The notes: generated by a model from the sequence alone, not told the origin. A stretch of DNA of 64,000 nucleotides from Chitinophaga sp. XS-30 (GCF_008086345.1 NZ_CP043006.1:4896032-4960031), one strand, 5' to 3'; shown: positions 19,874 to 28,495, counted from the stretch's first letter. A program made the numbers and translations.

Positions 19874-21000
19874 CCAGTTCGGCCGGAATGAACACTCTGA
19901 TTTTCAAACTGGTAAAAACAGCCTCCTTCAACAGGTTACGGTGTCTGTTCATGCTGTTGCTGATACATTGCCCCGGCTTTTTGTCAGCGCAGCAACCCGA
20001 TACAACATCTCCTCTTAAAGTAGGCGTTTATGTAAGCCCGCCTTTTGTGATGAAGACGGAGCAGGGGTTTACCGGCATGTCTATAGAGCTTTGGGAGACG
20101 ATGGCCGATGACCTCCATCTGGCATACCGTTATGAAATGGTGCCTACTTTCCGGGAGCTCGTGCAGCGCACCGCGAAAGGCGGGTTTGATATAGCCGTTA
20201 CGAACCTCACGATCACGCAGAACCGGGCTAAACAGATAGATTTCACGCAACCCTGGTATGATGCAGGGCTTAGGATCATGATAGATAAAGACCGGAAAAC
20301 CGGCATTTCCGATGTTATTGCCGGCTTGTCCGATGCCGGGCACCTGAAAGCATACGCCTGGCTGGCACTGGTTATTCTTCTGGCAACAATTCTCCTCACA
20401 TTATTTGACCGCAGATTTGACGAAAGCTATCCCAGACGATGGCGGGAAGGCCTTGCTGAAAGCTTTTACCAGGTAATGTCTGTCGCCACCTCGGGGAATG
20501 CCGGCAGAAAGAACCTTTTCGGCTGGCGGGGGCGTATTTTCTCCGCTTTTTGGCTGGTATGCGGAGTAGCCGTTCTGGCGTATATCACCTCCTCTGTTAC
20601 CAGTGTTATGACCACGCTGTCTTTAACTAATCAGATCAACAGCCTCGCCGACCTCTCCGAGAAAACAGTCGGGGTTTTCGCAGGGAGCACTTCCGAGGAA
20701 TACGCACGTTCCAAAGGGCTGGAGATCCGCTCCTACAACAATATCGATGATGCAGTAAGCGCTTTGCACCAGCAAAAGATAGCTGCTATCATCGGGGATG
20801 CACCCGTACTGGAATATTATGAGCACACACATGTGGAATCTCCTGTTGCAGTGGTAGGCCCTATTTTCAGTCCGGATAAATACGGATTCGGACTCACCCT
20901 TCACAGCAGCCTTTCCGACCGCTTGACCATAGAGCTTTTGGGCGCTCATGAACGTGGGTTGATAGCCAGTTTGCGCAGAAAGTATTTTGGAGAAAGGTGA
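19870..21000 (+). CDS. ionotropic-glutamate-receptor-like ligand-gated channel
   Basis: The 376-residue protein has the topology of prokaryotic GluR0-type receptors. A signal peptide ends at about 41 (LSAQ). The first lobe of a family-3 solute-binding domain spans about 50-155 ('VGVYVSPPFVMK', 'GMSIELWE', 'FDIAVTNLTITQNRAKQIDFTQPWYDAGL'). TM1 is at about 160-179, a re-entrant pore loop at about 195-215 ('SFYQVMSVATSGNAGRKN') and TM2 at about 220-246 ('YITSSVTSVMTTL', matching the receptor SYTANL region). The second binding lobe is at 250-376 ('TVGVFAGSTSEEYA', 'IAAIIGDAPVLEYY'). The pore lacks the potassium-channel TVGYG filter. The ligand is probably an amino acid. An alternative start exists at 19888. 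Confidence 0.85.
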   Translation: MTSSAGMNTLIFKLVKTASFNRLRCLFMLLLIHCPGFLSAQQPDTTSPLKVGVYVSPPFVMKTEQGFTGMSIELWETMADDLHLAYRYEMVPTFRELVQRTAKGGFDIAVTNLTITQNRAKQIDFTQPWYDAGLRIMIDKDRKTGISDVIAGLSDAGHLKAYAWLALVILLATILLTLFDRRFDESYPRRWREGLAESFYQVMSVATSGNAGRKNLFGWRGRIFSAFWLVCGVAVLAYITSSVTSVMTTLSLTNQINSLADLSEKTVGVFAGSTSEEYARSKGLEIRSYNNIDDAVSALHQQKIAAIIGDAPVLEYYEHTHVESPVAVVGPIFSPDKYGFGLTLHSSLSDRLTIELLGAHERGLIASLRRKYFGER

Positions 21001-21055
21001 TGCCGGCAAGTGCCGGCGGCTTGCATAGGGTTTTTAATGGCCCCGTGATAAAGCC

Positions 21056-21169
21056 GTGATTTACTCCCTGGTATTGCTGCTCCTTGTGGCGTTGCCCTTT
21101 GTTTATCTTGCCGCCGCACGGGGCCGGTATGCGCAAGCTTTCGTGGAGCGACTAGCGATGCAGGACTAG
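21056..21169 (+). pseudogene. possible remnant of a membrane-transporter C-terminus
   Basis: A GTG-started frame gives 37 residues: one strongly hydrophobic helix (VIYSLVLLLLVALPFVYLAA) and the basic tail 'RGRYAQAFVERLAMQD'. The frame is open back to a TAA at 21035. It looks like the last helix and tail of a permease such as an MFS protein, with the rest gone. The remainder of 21001-21346 shows no intact gene; a minus-strand ORF across 21240-21443 is only a shadow. It could equally be chance coding. Confidence 0.25.
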
Positions 21170-21346
21170 GCCCGGGAAGGCAAAGGATCAATAACAATAT
21201 CCTCCCCCATCATATCCTTCAAATTAACTGAAGGAACGATTATCGAACCCATCGGAAGATGCTCTGCTCAGCCGGGGCCGCTCCGCTTAAAACAGTATGG
21301 TCTTCGTGCTGCAGTCCTTTTGGAAGATCGATTGCAACTAATGTAG

Positions 21347-21745
21347 TATCCAAAAACATACGATAAAGATACCGTAACCTTTTCCCTGGTGGGTTACTCG
21401 GAATATAATCTTCCGCTTCAGACACTGAAAAGCAACAAGCCATTGCACATTCAACTCATGCGAAAAAACATGACATTGGAAGAAGTCAACATAACCGGCC
21501 ACAAGCCTGAAGAACACCGGTTCGGAATAAAGCGCAGAGGCTCTTTGATGCATTTCTCAGACGGCATGTTTAACCAGGATGACAGTTTCCAGATCGGTCA
21601 GTTAATTAAACTTGGCAATACGTCTGTAAAGCTTACCACTTTAAATCTATACATACTGAATTCACGCGACGACAGTGCTACTTTCCGTATCCTTGTACGA
21701 TCCTCCCACTATGCTGCTGATCCATCTGCTTTATGCACTATTTAA
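21347..21745 (+). pseudogene. broken carboxypeptidase-regulatory-like domain gene (fragment)
   Basis: From a stop at 21344 the frame reads through 'DKDTVTFSLVGYSEYNLPL' and 'MTLEEVNITGHKPEEHRFGIKRRG' to 'IGQLIKLGNTSVKLTTLNLYI'. These are the core strands of Bacteroidota proteins with a CarboxypepD_reg-like domain, which normally begin with a signal peptide and run past 250 residues. Both ends are missing: no start with a signal sequence is present, and the frame ends soon after 'DSATFRILVRSS'. A plausible upstream piece (SIATNVVSK, 21331-21357) lies in another frame, which suggests a frameshift near 21355. Base composition is more AT-rich than in the neighbours. Confidence 0.6.
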
Positions 21746-21872
21746 AACCACACTATTGATCTATCACCTCTGCCATGCGCTATCGCCAGATCCCATTATA
21801 AAACGATGCTACACTAACAGCAGTAATCTGCTTCGATCCAACTGATCCACTCACTCCCGGCAGCATCACCGC

Positions 21873-21904
21873 AAAAAAAATGCACCAGCCTGAACTGATG
21901 CATT
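21873..21904 (-). terminator. Rho-independent terminator of the 61-residue protein gene
   Basis: Read on the minus strand, AATGCA...CAG pairs with CTG...TGCATT and is followed by a run of eight T. It lies 4 nt past the stop codon of the small gene ending at 21908. Confidence 0.65.
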
Positions 21905-21907
21905 CAT

Positions 21908-22093
21908 TTACTCCTCTTCTTTCTTCTCAGTATCTTTCTCCTCCTTATCCTCTTTTTTCTCTTTCGGCACAACGATATTCAATGTATCGTCCTGCTGTTT
22001 CTCCCGGGTGATATTCCGGCTGTAGTCGTTTCCGAGATTGGCGCCGCCCTGTTCCAGGCCATCACTGCCAATCGATCTGTCTCTGGGTGCCAT
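21908..22093 (-). CDS. small highly charged hypothetical protein
   Basis: I chose the ATG at 22093, which gives 61 residues beginning MAPRDRSIGSDGLEQGGANLGND. A longer frame extends upstream but reads through implausible sequence. The C-terminal third is almost only Lys, Glu and Asp (KEKKEDKEEKDTEKKEEE) and is likely disordered. There is no signal peptide. A strong terminator directly after the stop supports a real transcript. The function is unknown. Confidence 0.6.
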   Translation of the reverse strand: MAPRDRSIGSDGLEQGGANLGNDYSRNITREKQQDDTLNIVVPKEKKEDKEEKDTEKKEEE

Positions 22094-22295
22094 AACATTT
22101 GATTTTAGGTGAATAAAACCATTATCGCCCCAAAACCATGCCGCCGGAAAACAACCATAACACCGGCCGTTAACAGGGAAAAACCTCGCCATTCCGTGCA
22201 TATTTTCCCCGGGGCATTATCTGCACAATCTCTTCCCGATCTCACCTGTCATTATCTGCAATGCCGGATTTTTCCTATCTTATATTCCTCATTCC

Positions 22296-23654
22296 ATGTC
22301 TATGCGCAAATCCCTTCTGCTCTTCTTTGCCCTTTTCCATGCCGCTACGCTATCCGCTCAGTTACAGGTCAGCGATAACCAGCGCTACCTGCTGTATAAC
22401 GGCCGCCCCTTCTTCTGGCTGGGCGATACGGCCTGGGAGCTCTTTCACCGCCTCACGCTGGATGAAACGGACCATTACCTGAAACATCGTTCGGAACAGG
22501 GCTTTACCGTGATACAGGCGGTTATCCTCGCGGAGTTCGATGGATTGCATACTCCCAACGCCCACGGCGCCCTGCCGCTGACCGGTGATGATCCGGCCCG
22601 CCCGGATGAAGCCTATTTCAAACATGTGGATGAAGTGATCGCAAAAGCAGCGAAATACGGCCTGGTGATCGGGCTATTACCCACCTGGGGCGACAAAGTA
22701 TGGAAAGCTGGATGGGGCAAAGGACCGGAGATATTCAACCCCTCCAACGCCAAAACGTACGGCAAATGGCTGGGTAAACGTTACGGGCAAACGAAAAACA
22801 TCGTATGGATCATCGGCGGTGACCGCAACCCGCAAAACAAACAGCATGAAGATATCTGGCGGCAAATGGCCGCGGGCATCCTCGAAGGCGCGGGCAGCAA
22901 CGTAAAGCCGGTCATGACCTTTCACCCGCAACCCACCCCGCTTGGCTCCGCCACCTGGTTCCACAACGATGCCTGGCTGAGCTTCAACATGTTCCAGAAC
23001 GGGCATTGCCGGAATGCGGCGGTGTACGACAGGATACAGGCGGTCTACCATAAAACGCCCGTTAAACCGGTGCTGGACGGGGAGCCGCTGTATGAAGACC
23101 ATCCCGTTTGCTTCAACGCGAAAGACCTTGGTACATCAAACGCCTATGACGTAAGGATGTATGCGTACCTCGACCTGTTTGCCGGCGCTTTCGGACACAC
23201 TTACGGCTGCCACGATATCTGGCAGTTCTTTGCCCCCGGCCGCGAAGCGGTCAATGATCCGCATGTGCCCTGGCAACAGGCGATGGACCTGCCCGGCGCC
23301 AGGCAAATGGCCTTCGTGCGGAAATTGATGGAAGCTGGTCCCATCCTGGAAAGGGTGCCGGACCAGTCCGTTATTGTGGAGAACGGCCTCCCGGCAGCCG
23401 ACCGCATACAGGCCACCCGCGGAAAAGATTACCTCTATGTGTACGCCTGCACCGGCAGACCGTTCACCGTTAACATGGGCAGGATCAGCGGCAGCATGCT
23501 CCAGTCCGGATGGTACAACCCCCGCGATGGCGTTTTCAAACCTGCCGGAAAGGTAAAGAACGAAGGAAAGCTGAAATTCTCGCCGCCGTCTTCCGGGTAT
23601 GGGCAGGACTGGGTTTTAGTACTGCAGGATGACAAGCGCAGGATCGCGCTGTAG
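22296..23654 (+). CDS. DUF4038 / GH140-like glycoside hydrolase, secreted
   Basis: The 452-residue protein has a signal peptide (MSMRKSLLLFFALFHAATLSAQ). A TIM-barrel DUF4038 domain covers about 22-370 with family marks 'LLYNGRPFFWLGDTAWELFHRL', 'GFTVIQAVILAEFDG', 'GLLPTWGDKV' and 'NIVWIIGGDRNP'. The C-terminal beta domain (about 375-450, 'YLYVYACTGRPFTVNMG') matches the putative collagen-binding domain usually fused to it. Characterised members such as the apiosidase of the rhamnogalacturonan-II pathway define GH140, but many homologues have other or unknown substrates. The second ATG (22302) is an equally possible start. It stands alone, with no SusC/D beside it. Confidence 0.85.
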   Translation: MSMRKSLLLFFALFHAATLSAQLQVSDNQRYLLYNGRPFFWLGDTAWELFHRLTLDETDHYLKHRSEQGFTVIQAVILAEFDGLHTPNAHGALPLTGDDPARPDEAYFKHVDEVIAKAAKYGLVIGLLPTWGDKVWKAGWGKGPEIFNPSNAKTYGKWLGKRYGQTKNIVWIIGGDRNPQNKQHEDIWRQMAAGILEGAGSNVKPVMTFHPQPTPLGSATWFHNDAWLSFNMFQNGHCRNAAVYDRIQAVYHKTPVKPVLDGEPLYEDHPVCFNAKDLGTSNAYDVRMYAYLDLFAGAFGHTYGCHDIWQFFAPGREAVNDPHVPWQQAMDLPGARQMAFVRKLMEAGPILERVPDQSVIVENGLPAADRIQATRGKDYLYVYACTGRPFTVNMGRISGSMLQSGWYNPRDGVFKPAGKVKNEGKLKFSPPSSGYGQDWVLVLQDDKRRIAL

Positions 23655-23655
23655 C

Positions 23656-23696
23656 ATCATTTCCCTTTCGCGTAAATCATTTTCCCTTTTGCGTAA
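23656..23696 (+). promoter_or_regulatory. tandem direct repeat upstream of PepSY gene
   Basis: Two near-identical 20-21 bp units, ATCATTTCCCTTTCGCGTAA and ATCATTTTCCCTTTTGCGTA(A), lie head to tail 37 bp before the start codon. A 20-21 bp direct repeat (two helical turns) is the typical footprint of an AraC-family activator. Confidence 0.45.
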
Positions 23697-23732
23697 ACAG
23701 CCCGTCGCTTTTTTTGGCAGCTTTACGGCTTT

Positions 23733-25271
23733 ATGGGCTTTCTACGATCACTCCGCCTGCAATGGGCAAGACACCAGCAACGCTGGTTCGGGAAATGGCA
23801 TGTGTACCTCGGCATCATCGCCGGCGCCATCGTGGCGTTTGTAGGCGTTACGGGCAGTATCCTCGTCTTCCAGGATGAAATAGACCGGGCATTGAACCCG
23901 GAACTGTTCTATATCATGGAACAGGAAAAGAAAATGTCTTTCGACGAGATCATTCCCGTCATCCACCGCCGGTACCCTGATCTGTCATTCAATTACATCA
24001 TGAGCGATCTGGAAGAGCGGCCCAACCGCGCGTACCAGCTGTTCAACTTCGCTACGGAAGACGAATATTTCATCAACCCCTACACCGGCGAGCTGAGCGG
24101 AAAACGGCTGCATGAAAGCTCCTTTATCCATATTGTAACGGAATTGCACCGCACTTTGCTGATACCGGCTGCGGGAAGGTACATCGTTGGCCTGGCCACG
24201 CTTTGCCTGCTGATCCTGACCATCAGCGGCCTTCGCTTGTGGATCCCGCAAAAATGGAAGCAGCTGAAAGATGTGTTGACCGTGAAGTTCAGCGCCGGGC
24301 TGAAGCGGCAGAATTACGACTGGCACAATGTGCTGGGCTTTTATTCCGCGCCGGTGGTCAGCCTCCTGTCTTTAACTGGCATCTGTTTTACTTTCTCGGC
24401 CCCGGTGATCGCCTTGCTTTTTATGCTGGATGGCCGTTCCCCGCAGGGCGTGGCACAACTGCTGGGCGCAAAGTCCGCATACACGGAAAATGCAAATCCC
24501 CTGCCGCTTGAAAATATCATGGAGATCGGCCAACAGGCCATGCCGGACGGCAGGATCGGCGGAATAAGCCTTCCGGCGGACAGTCTCGGCAGCTACCGGC
24601 TGGATATGCTGGGTAAAAATCCCCCGAAAAACGGCAAACGGGAAATGCTCATCATCGATCAGTACACCGGTAAAGTGCTGCTGAACAGCCGGCTCGACTT
24701 CCCGGAATCCGGGGACGCTTACCTCGGCTGGCTGGCAGCCCTTCACTACGGCAGCTTTGGCGGAAGGCCTACGCAGATACTCGCCCTGATAGGAGGGCTG
24801 ATGCCGCTGATATTATTTGTCACCGGGTTCATTATCTGGTGGCCGCGTTACCGGAAACAGCGCCGCAATGGCAAGTCCCGCCCCGATGCACCGCCCGTTC
24901 CCCGGCGGCTCGCTAACAACCAGGCTGCGGTTCCGCAGCAGGCCTTGCCGGCCTTTATGGCCAACCTGAAAAAAGGTTTCCGCTATGCGTTATGGGTTTT
25001 GCTCATCACCGCGCTGATGGGGGCTTTATATGGATTGATCTCCGGCATCATCATACCGCCTGCGGTATTCGCCGTGATCTACACCGCCGTATTTGTTATC
25101 CTCAACTTCGTTGTGGCATTGGCGGTATGGGTGTTCAACCTGCTTTTCCTGGTGCCTTTCCGGAAGGGAAGCCGCGGTATCAACCGGTATTTCGCACTGT
25201 CCTTATCCTTCACCATCGTATTCCTGGCCAGCTATCTGCTGCTGATGAATACGGGCATGCAGATCTTTTAA
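23733..25271 (+). CDS. PepSY-associated membrane protein (iron-uptake-linked reductase type)
   Basis: The 512-residue inner-membrane protein has PepSY_TM architecture. A first helix lies at about 29-50 ('HVYLGIIAGAIVAFVGVTGSILVFQDEID'). A PepSY periplasmic part follows, with 'HIVTELHRTLLIPAAGRYIVGL' and a second helix, the pair 'WHNVLGFYSAPVVSLLSLTG', a second PepSY segment (about 250-330), then three to four C-terminal helices. Histidine pairs in the helices suit haem binding. Relatives (PiuB and similar) accompany siderophore receptors and are thought to help reduce or release iron. The 4-nt tail overlap with the GH9 gene is convergent. Confidence 0.85.
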   Translation: MGFLRSLRLQWARHQQRWFGKWHVYLGIIAGAIVAFVGVTGSILVFQDEIDRALNPELFYIMEQEKKMSFDEIIPVIHRRYPDLSFNYIMSDLEERPNRAYQLFNFATEDEYFINPYTGELSGKRLHESSFIHIVTELHRTLLIPAAGRYIVGLATLCLLILTISGLRLWIPQKWKQLKDVLTVKFSAGLKRQNYDWHNVLGFYSAPVVSLLSLTGICFTFSAPVIALLFMLDGRSPQGVAQLLGAKSAYTENANPLPLENIMEIGQQAMPDGRIGGISLPADSLGSYRLDMLGKNPPKNGKREMLIIDQYTGKVLLNSRLDFPESGDAYLGWLAALHYGSFGGRPTQILALIGGLMPLILFVTGFIIWWPRYRKQRRNGKSRPDAPPVPRRLANNQAAVPQQALPAFMANLKKGFRYALWVLLITALMGALYGLISGIIIPPAVFAVIYTAVFVILNFVVALAVWVFNLLFLVPFRKGSRGINRYFALSLSFTIVFLASYLLLMNTGMQIF

Positions 25272-26968
25272 AACTCTTCCTCCAAGGCTTCCAGCGCCGC
25301 TGCGAGGTACACCAGCGGCGCGTTCCAGTTGATGGCGATCTCGTTGGAGGCATAGGAGCAATCATCATCTGTATAGGCTTCGTCCGCCGCGGCGGATGGA
25401 TATTTGCAGCCATCCTGCCGCCCGGGGTTGGGGCCGCCGGCCAGCAATCCCGGTACGGGTGCTGTAATGCCGTCTGCCTGGGAGGGGCGGTGATGCGGAT
25501 GCATGGGCGTTCTTGTACCGATGCCGGTCACGAAGGAATACCCGGTAGCATTACGGCCCAGGAGATAATCCAGGTTAGCGAGCGCGTGATGCAGGTATGA
25601 TTTGTTGCCCGAGATCCGGTAAGCATACAACAAGGCAATGCCCTGGTTAGCGGCCACCGCATTACTGCCCCAGACGAAGTCCCGCGCCGAAGCGCCCATT
25701 ACTGTCCGGTAAGGGTTTTGCGCCGCCTGCTTTACCCGGTCCCCTGCCCACTGTTCCAGCTCCCGCTTCAGGCTATCCGTTGCATATCCGGAGCGCAACA
25801 CCCTGTAGCAGCCCAGCCAACGTACCTGTGACCATGTGGGTATTTGCAAAGGCATTGGCATCTCCGGCCGGTATTGCTCCTTTTTTGTGGTGATGAACAA
25901 TTCCGCTCCGGCCCAGGCGAACTCGTCACGGACATTCCTATCGCCATACCCGCCTGTGCTGATATCGGGATCGGAATGCCGATTGATCTTTTGCTGGTCA
26001 TAATAGATTTCAGGATGTTGAACAGCCCATTGCCAGGCCCGCTCCGCGGCTTGCACGCAGGAGTCTGCCAGGCCGGGGAGCTCATCGGGGAAGGATGCGA
26101 ACACTCTCGCCGCCTGCGCCGTCACGGCCGCAAAATCCAGCGCCGCGGCAGTACTTTTCTGCACGACATACCTGGGTTTTCGCGCCTCATGCGGCATCAC
26201 CGTCCCATCGAATGCGGCATTGGTCAGCTTGTGATAAACACCACCATCATCGGGGTCCTGCATCGTCAGCATCCACCGGAGATTGAACAGTATCTCGTCC
26301 AGCAGGTCGGGCAAGGCGTTCCCGCTTTCCGGGATGCCGGTACGCAGCTGCCTGCAATAGGCCGGATGATCTTCGTATAGTGATAACAGCGTACCCATGG
26401 TGATCCCGCAGTTGACGATGTATTTATTGTAATCCCCGGCATCGTACCAGCCGCCGGGAGAAGAGATCACGGTGCCGGATACACGTTTGGGCCCTGCGGC
26501 GGAGGGATGCACCAGCACTGCCGTGTCCGGATGCCCCGCCGGCCGGCTCCACGGCCCGGCGTACGCCTTTGTCAGCTCCGTGGCCGTACGCTGATAATAG
26601 AACCCTTTCAGCGCCGCTACGACCAGGGGAGCATGCACTGCCGGACGGATCACGAACACGCCGGAAGTACCCGCACCCGGCACCTCCAGCACAAAGGAAC
26701 CGGTATCCTGCAAGGCTGAAAAATCCGCCACCCGGCTCTCCCTGCCGGAATAAGCGGAGCGCTGCGCCGCGCCGGCTGCTCCCCGGAACACCACGGCCAT
26801 ATCCCCTGCCCGGCGAACCATGAAAGTTTGCCCTGTTACCACTGCCATCTTCGGTGCAGCGGGATAAAAGCCTGCCTGGTTCAGCCGGATATCGCCGGAA
26901 GGGGACTGCGCTTGCAGGAATGATATTGGCGCCAGCAACAGGATGGAAAAGAAACGGGAAGTCCGCAT
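25268..26968 (-). CDS. glycoside hydrolase family 9 (endoglucanase/beta-glycosidase), secreted
   Basis: I chose the ATG at 26968 (MRTSRFFSILLLAPISFLQAQ, a clean signal peptide), giving 566 residues. An N-terminal CelD-type Ig-like domain (about 25-110: 'IRLNQAGFYPAAPKMAVV') precedes the (alpha/alpha)6 barrel. The barrel carries 'GGWYDAGDYNKYIVNCGITMGTLL' (the general-base aspartates of GH9), 'DPDDGGVYHKL', 'HPHHRPSQ' and the C-terminal 'YASNEIAINWNAPLVYLAAALE' holding the acid glutamate. It hydrolyses beta-1,4-glucan or related beta-glycans outside the cytoplasm. It is an isolated gene, convergent with the PepSY gene. Confidence 0.92.
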   Translation of the reverse strand: MRTSRFFSILLLAPISFLQAQSPSGDIRLNQAGFYPAAPKMAVVTGQTFMVRRAGDMAVVFRGAAGAAQRSAYSGRESRVADFSALQDTGSFVLEVPGAGTSGVFVIRPAVHAPLVVAALKGFYYQRTATELTKAYAGPWSRPAGHPDTAVLVHPSAAGPKRVSGTVISSPGGWYDAGDYNKYIVNCGITMGTLLSLYEDHPAYCRQLRTGIPESGNALPDLLDEILFNLRWMLTMQDPDDGGVYHKLTNAAFDGTVMPHEARKPRYVVQKSTAAALDFAAVTAQAARVFASFPDELPGLADSCVQAAERAWQWAVQHPEIYYDQQKINRHSDPDISTGGYGDRNVRDEFAWAGAELFITTKKEQYRPEMPMPLQIPTWSQVRWLGCYRVLRSGYATDSLKRELEQWAGDRVKQAAQNPYRTVMGASARDFVWGSNAVAANQGIALLYAYRISGNKSYLHHALANLDYLLGRNATGYSFVTGIGTRTPMHPHHRPSQADGITAPVPGLLAGGPNPGRQDGCKYPSAAADEAYTDDDCSYASNEIAINWNAPLVYLAAALEALEEEF

Positions 26969-27073
26969 AACGATGGTATTTATCATATCAAAAATAAGCG
27001 CCGGCCCGTTAAAAAACGACCCCGAAAAAAAATACCGCCGTACCTTACTCTGCCGAAAACCGTATATTTAAAG

Positions 27074-27886
27074 ATGGAAAATACAGACCTTAGACTGGCT
27101 GTGCTGATCGATGCCGAGAATGTTCCCCCGGCAAAAGTCAAAGCCATGCTGGAAGAAATAGCCAAATACGGCACCCCTACTTTCAAGCGTATTTATGGCG
27201 ACTGGACGCAGCCCAGGGTAGCCGGCTGGAAATCTACCCTCCTGCCGCATGCCATCACGCCCATTCAGCAGTACAGCTATACCTCCGGTAAAAACTCAAC
27301 GGATTCCGCCATGATCATTGATGCCATGGACATCCTCTATTCAGGGAAAGTGGACGGCTTTTGCATCGTATCGAGCGACAGCGATTTCACCCGCCTCGCC
27401 ACCCGTCTCCGGGAAGCCGGCATGCGGGTGTTCGGCATGGGAGAGAAAAAAACGCCGGTTTCTTTCATCGCGGCATGCGACAAGTTCATTTACATCGAGA
27501 TACTGGAAAACGATGAACCGGTCACCAAACGCACCATAACCGTATCCCGGAAAAAATCAGCCGTAGTGACCACCCCGCCGGAGCCCGTAGCGCAGGAACG
27601 CCCCAAACCCATGTCTACCGTCACACCCGGACTGGTCAGACTGATCGCGGACAGCATCAACGATATTGCCAATGAGGACGGCTGGGTATTCCTGGGCGTA
27701 TTGGGTGGCCTTATCCTTAAAAAACAGCCGGACTTCGACCCCCGGAACTACGGTTTTAAAAAACTGTCGCTCCTGATCAAAAGCATGCCGCAGTTCGAAA
27801 CCCAGGAACGCGTTTCGGGGAAAGACAACGAACAGCAGTCGGTGTACGTCCGCGTCAAACCCTCCGCCACCAGGTCCCGGCGCTGA
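27074..27886 (+). CDS. NYN-domain ribonuclease with C-terminal LOTUS (OST-HTH) domain
   Basis: The 270-residue cytoplasmic protein has an N-terminal NYN (LabA/DUF88, PIN-like) domain at about 8-150. Its metal-binding aspartates are in 'LIDAENVPPAKV', 'NSTDSAMIIDAMDILY' and 'IVSSDSDFTRLATRLREAG'. After a linker rich in Pro and basic residues, an OST-HTH/LOTUS domain covers about 190-262 ('VRLIADSINDIANEDGWVFLGVLGGLILKKQPDFDPRNYGF'). NYN proteins are predicted single-strand RNA nucleases. LOTUS domains bind RNA, including G-quadruplexes, in the cases studied. The pairing suggests RNA targeting; the bacterial substrate is unknown. It is monocistronic. Confidence 0.9.
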   Translation: MENTDLRLAVLIDAENVPPAKVKAMLEEIAKYGTPTFKRIYGDWTQPRVAGWKSTLLPHAITPIQQYSYTSGKNSTDSAMIIDAMDILYSGKVDGFCIVSSDSDFTRLATRLREAGMRVFGMGEKKTPVSFIAACDKFIYIEILENDEPVTKRTITVSRKKSAVVTTPPEPVAQERPKPMSTVTPGLVRLIADSINDIANEDGWVFLGVLGGLILKKQPDFDPRNYGFKKLSLLIKSMPQFETQERVSGKDNEQQSVYVRVKPSATRSRR

Positions 27887-27940
27887 CGAGGATCATCCTG
27901 CTTACTGACCGCCATCCTTTATCCTCCCTTTACGATGGAT

Positions 27941-27994
27941 TAAATTTGTGATGAACGTTAATCAAAAACTTCATCACAACTTTAAAAAAGGAGG
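27941..27994 (+). promoter_or_regulatory. hsp20 promoter, inverted repeat and strong Shine-Dalgarno
   Basis: TAAATTTG (27941-27948) fits the Bacteroidota -7 box. It overlaps a perfect 10-bp inverted repeat, TTGTGATGAA (27946-27955) and TTCATCACAA (27970-27979), with a 14-nt spacer. AGGAGG (27989-27994) stands 5 nt before the start codon, unusually strong for this phylum. The repeat is not the CIRCE sequence. Confidence 0.55.
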
Positions 27995-27999
27995 TCGAT

Positions 28000-28437
28000 A
28001 TGTCTGCATTATCATTATGGAGAAAATCCGCATTTACCCCTTCACTGCTCGATGAACTGTTCCCCTGGTTCAATGACGAGAACCTTCCCGCCAGAACCAT
28101 GACCGTTCCCGCTGTGAACATTACGGAAGAAAACGGGCAGTACAAACTGTCCATGGCAGCCCCCGGTCTGCAGAAAGAAGATTTCAGCATCGATGTGGAT
28201 GACACCGTGCTTACCATCAGTGCCAGCAAGGAAGAAGAGAAAAAGGACGAAAAAAAGGAAAATGGTTACACCCGCAAAGAGTACAGCTATCATTCATTCT
28301 CCAGGAGCTTTACATTACCTGATTCCATCCAGAAAGACAAGATCGAAGCCAGCTACAAAGATGGCGTACTGGAGTTGAAGATGCCCAAAGTGGCGGCAAA
28401 GGCCAGCAACGGCACAAAGAAAATAAGCATAGATTAA
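28000..28437 (+). CDS. Hsp20 / alpha-crystallin small heat-shock protein
   Basis: The 145-residue protein has an alpha-crystallin domain at about 38-135 ('VPAVNITEENGQYKLSMAAPGLQKEDFSIDVDDTVLTISASKEE', 'RSFTLPDSIQKDKIEASYKDGVLELKMPK'). A flexible N-terminus (WRKSAFTPSLLDELFPWF) resembles other Bacteroidota Hsp20 proteins. It is an ATP-independent holdase for unfolding proteins. Translation should be efficient because of a near-perfect Shine-Dalgarno. A very strong terminator follows, so it is a single-gene unit. It shares a stress theme with the universal stress protein gene nearby. Confidence 0.96.
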   Translation: MSALSLWRKSAFTPSLLDELFPWFNDENLPARTMTVPAVNITEENGQYKLSMAAPGLQKEDFSIDVDDTVLTISASKEEEKKDEKKENGYTRKEYSYHSFSRSFTLPDSIQKDKIEASYKDGVLELKMPKVAAKASNGTKKISID

Positions 28438-28458
28438 CCGGATATGGTTCTTAAGTGT

Positions 28459-28495
28459 GGGCCCCTGCAGCATTATGCGCAGGGGCCCTTTTTTT
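28459..28495 (+). terminator. Rho-independent terminator of hsp20
   Basis: A 10-bp perfect stem (GGGCCCCTGC with GCAGGGGCCC) is followed by seven T, 21 nt after the stop. Confidence 0.9.

Noticed and set aside
21240..21443. 67-codon minus-strand ORF
   Set aside because: Lies opposite the decayed carboxypeptidase-regulatory-like fragment, and shows no family signature or start context.
27946..27979. CIRCE heat-shock operator upstream of hsp20
   Set aside because: The inverted repeat does not match TTAGCACTC-N9-GAGTGCTAA, so HrcA control is not supported.
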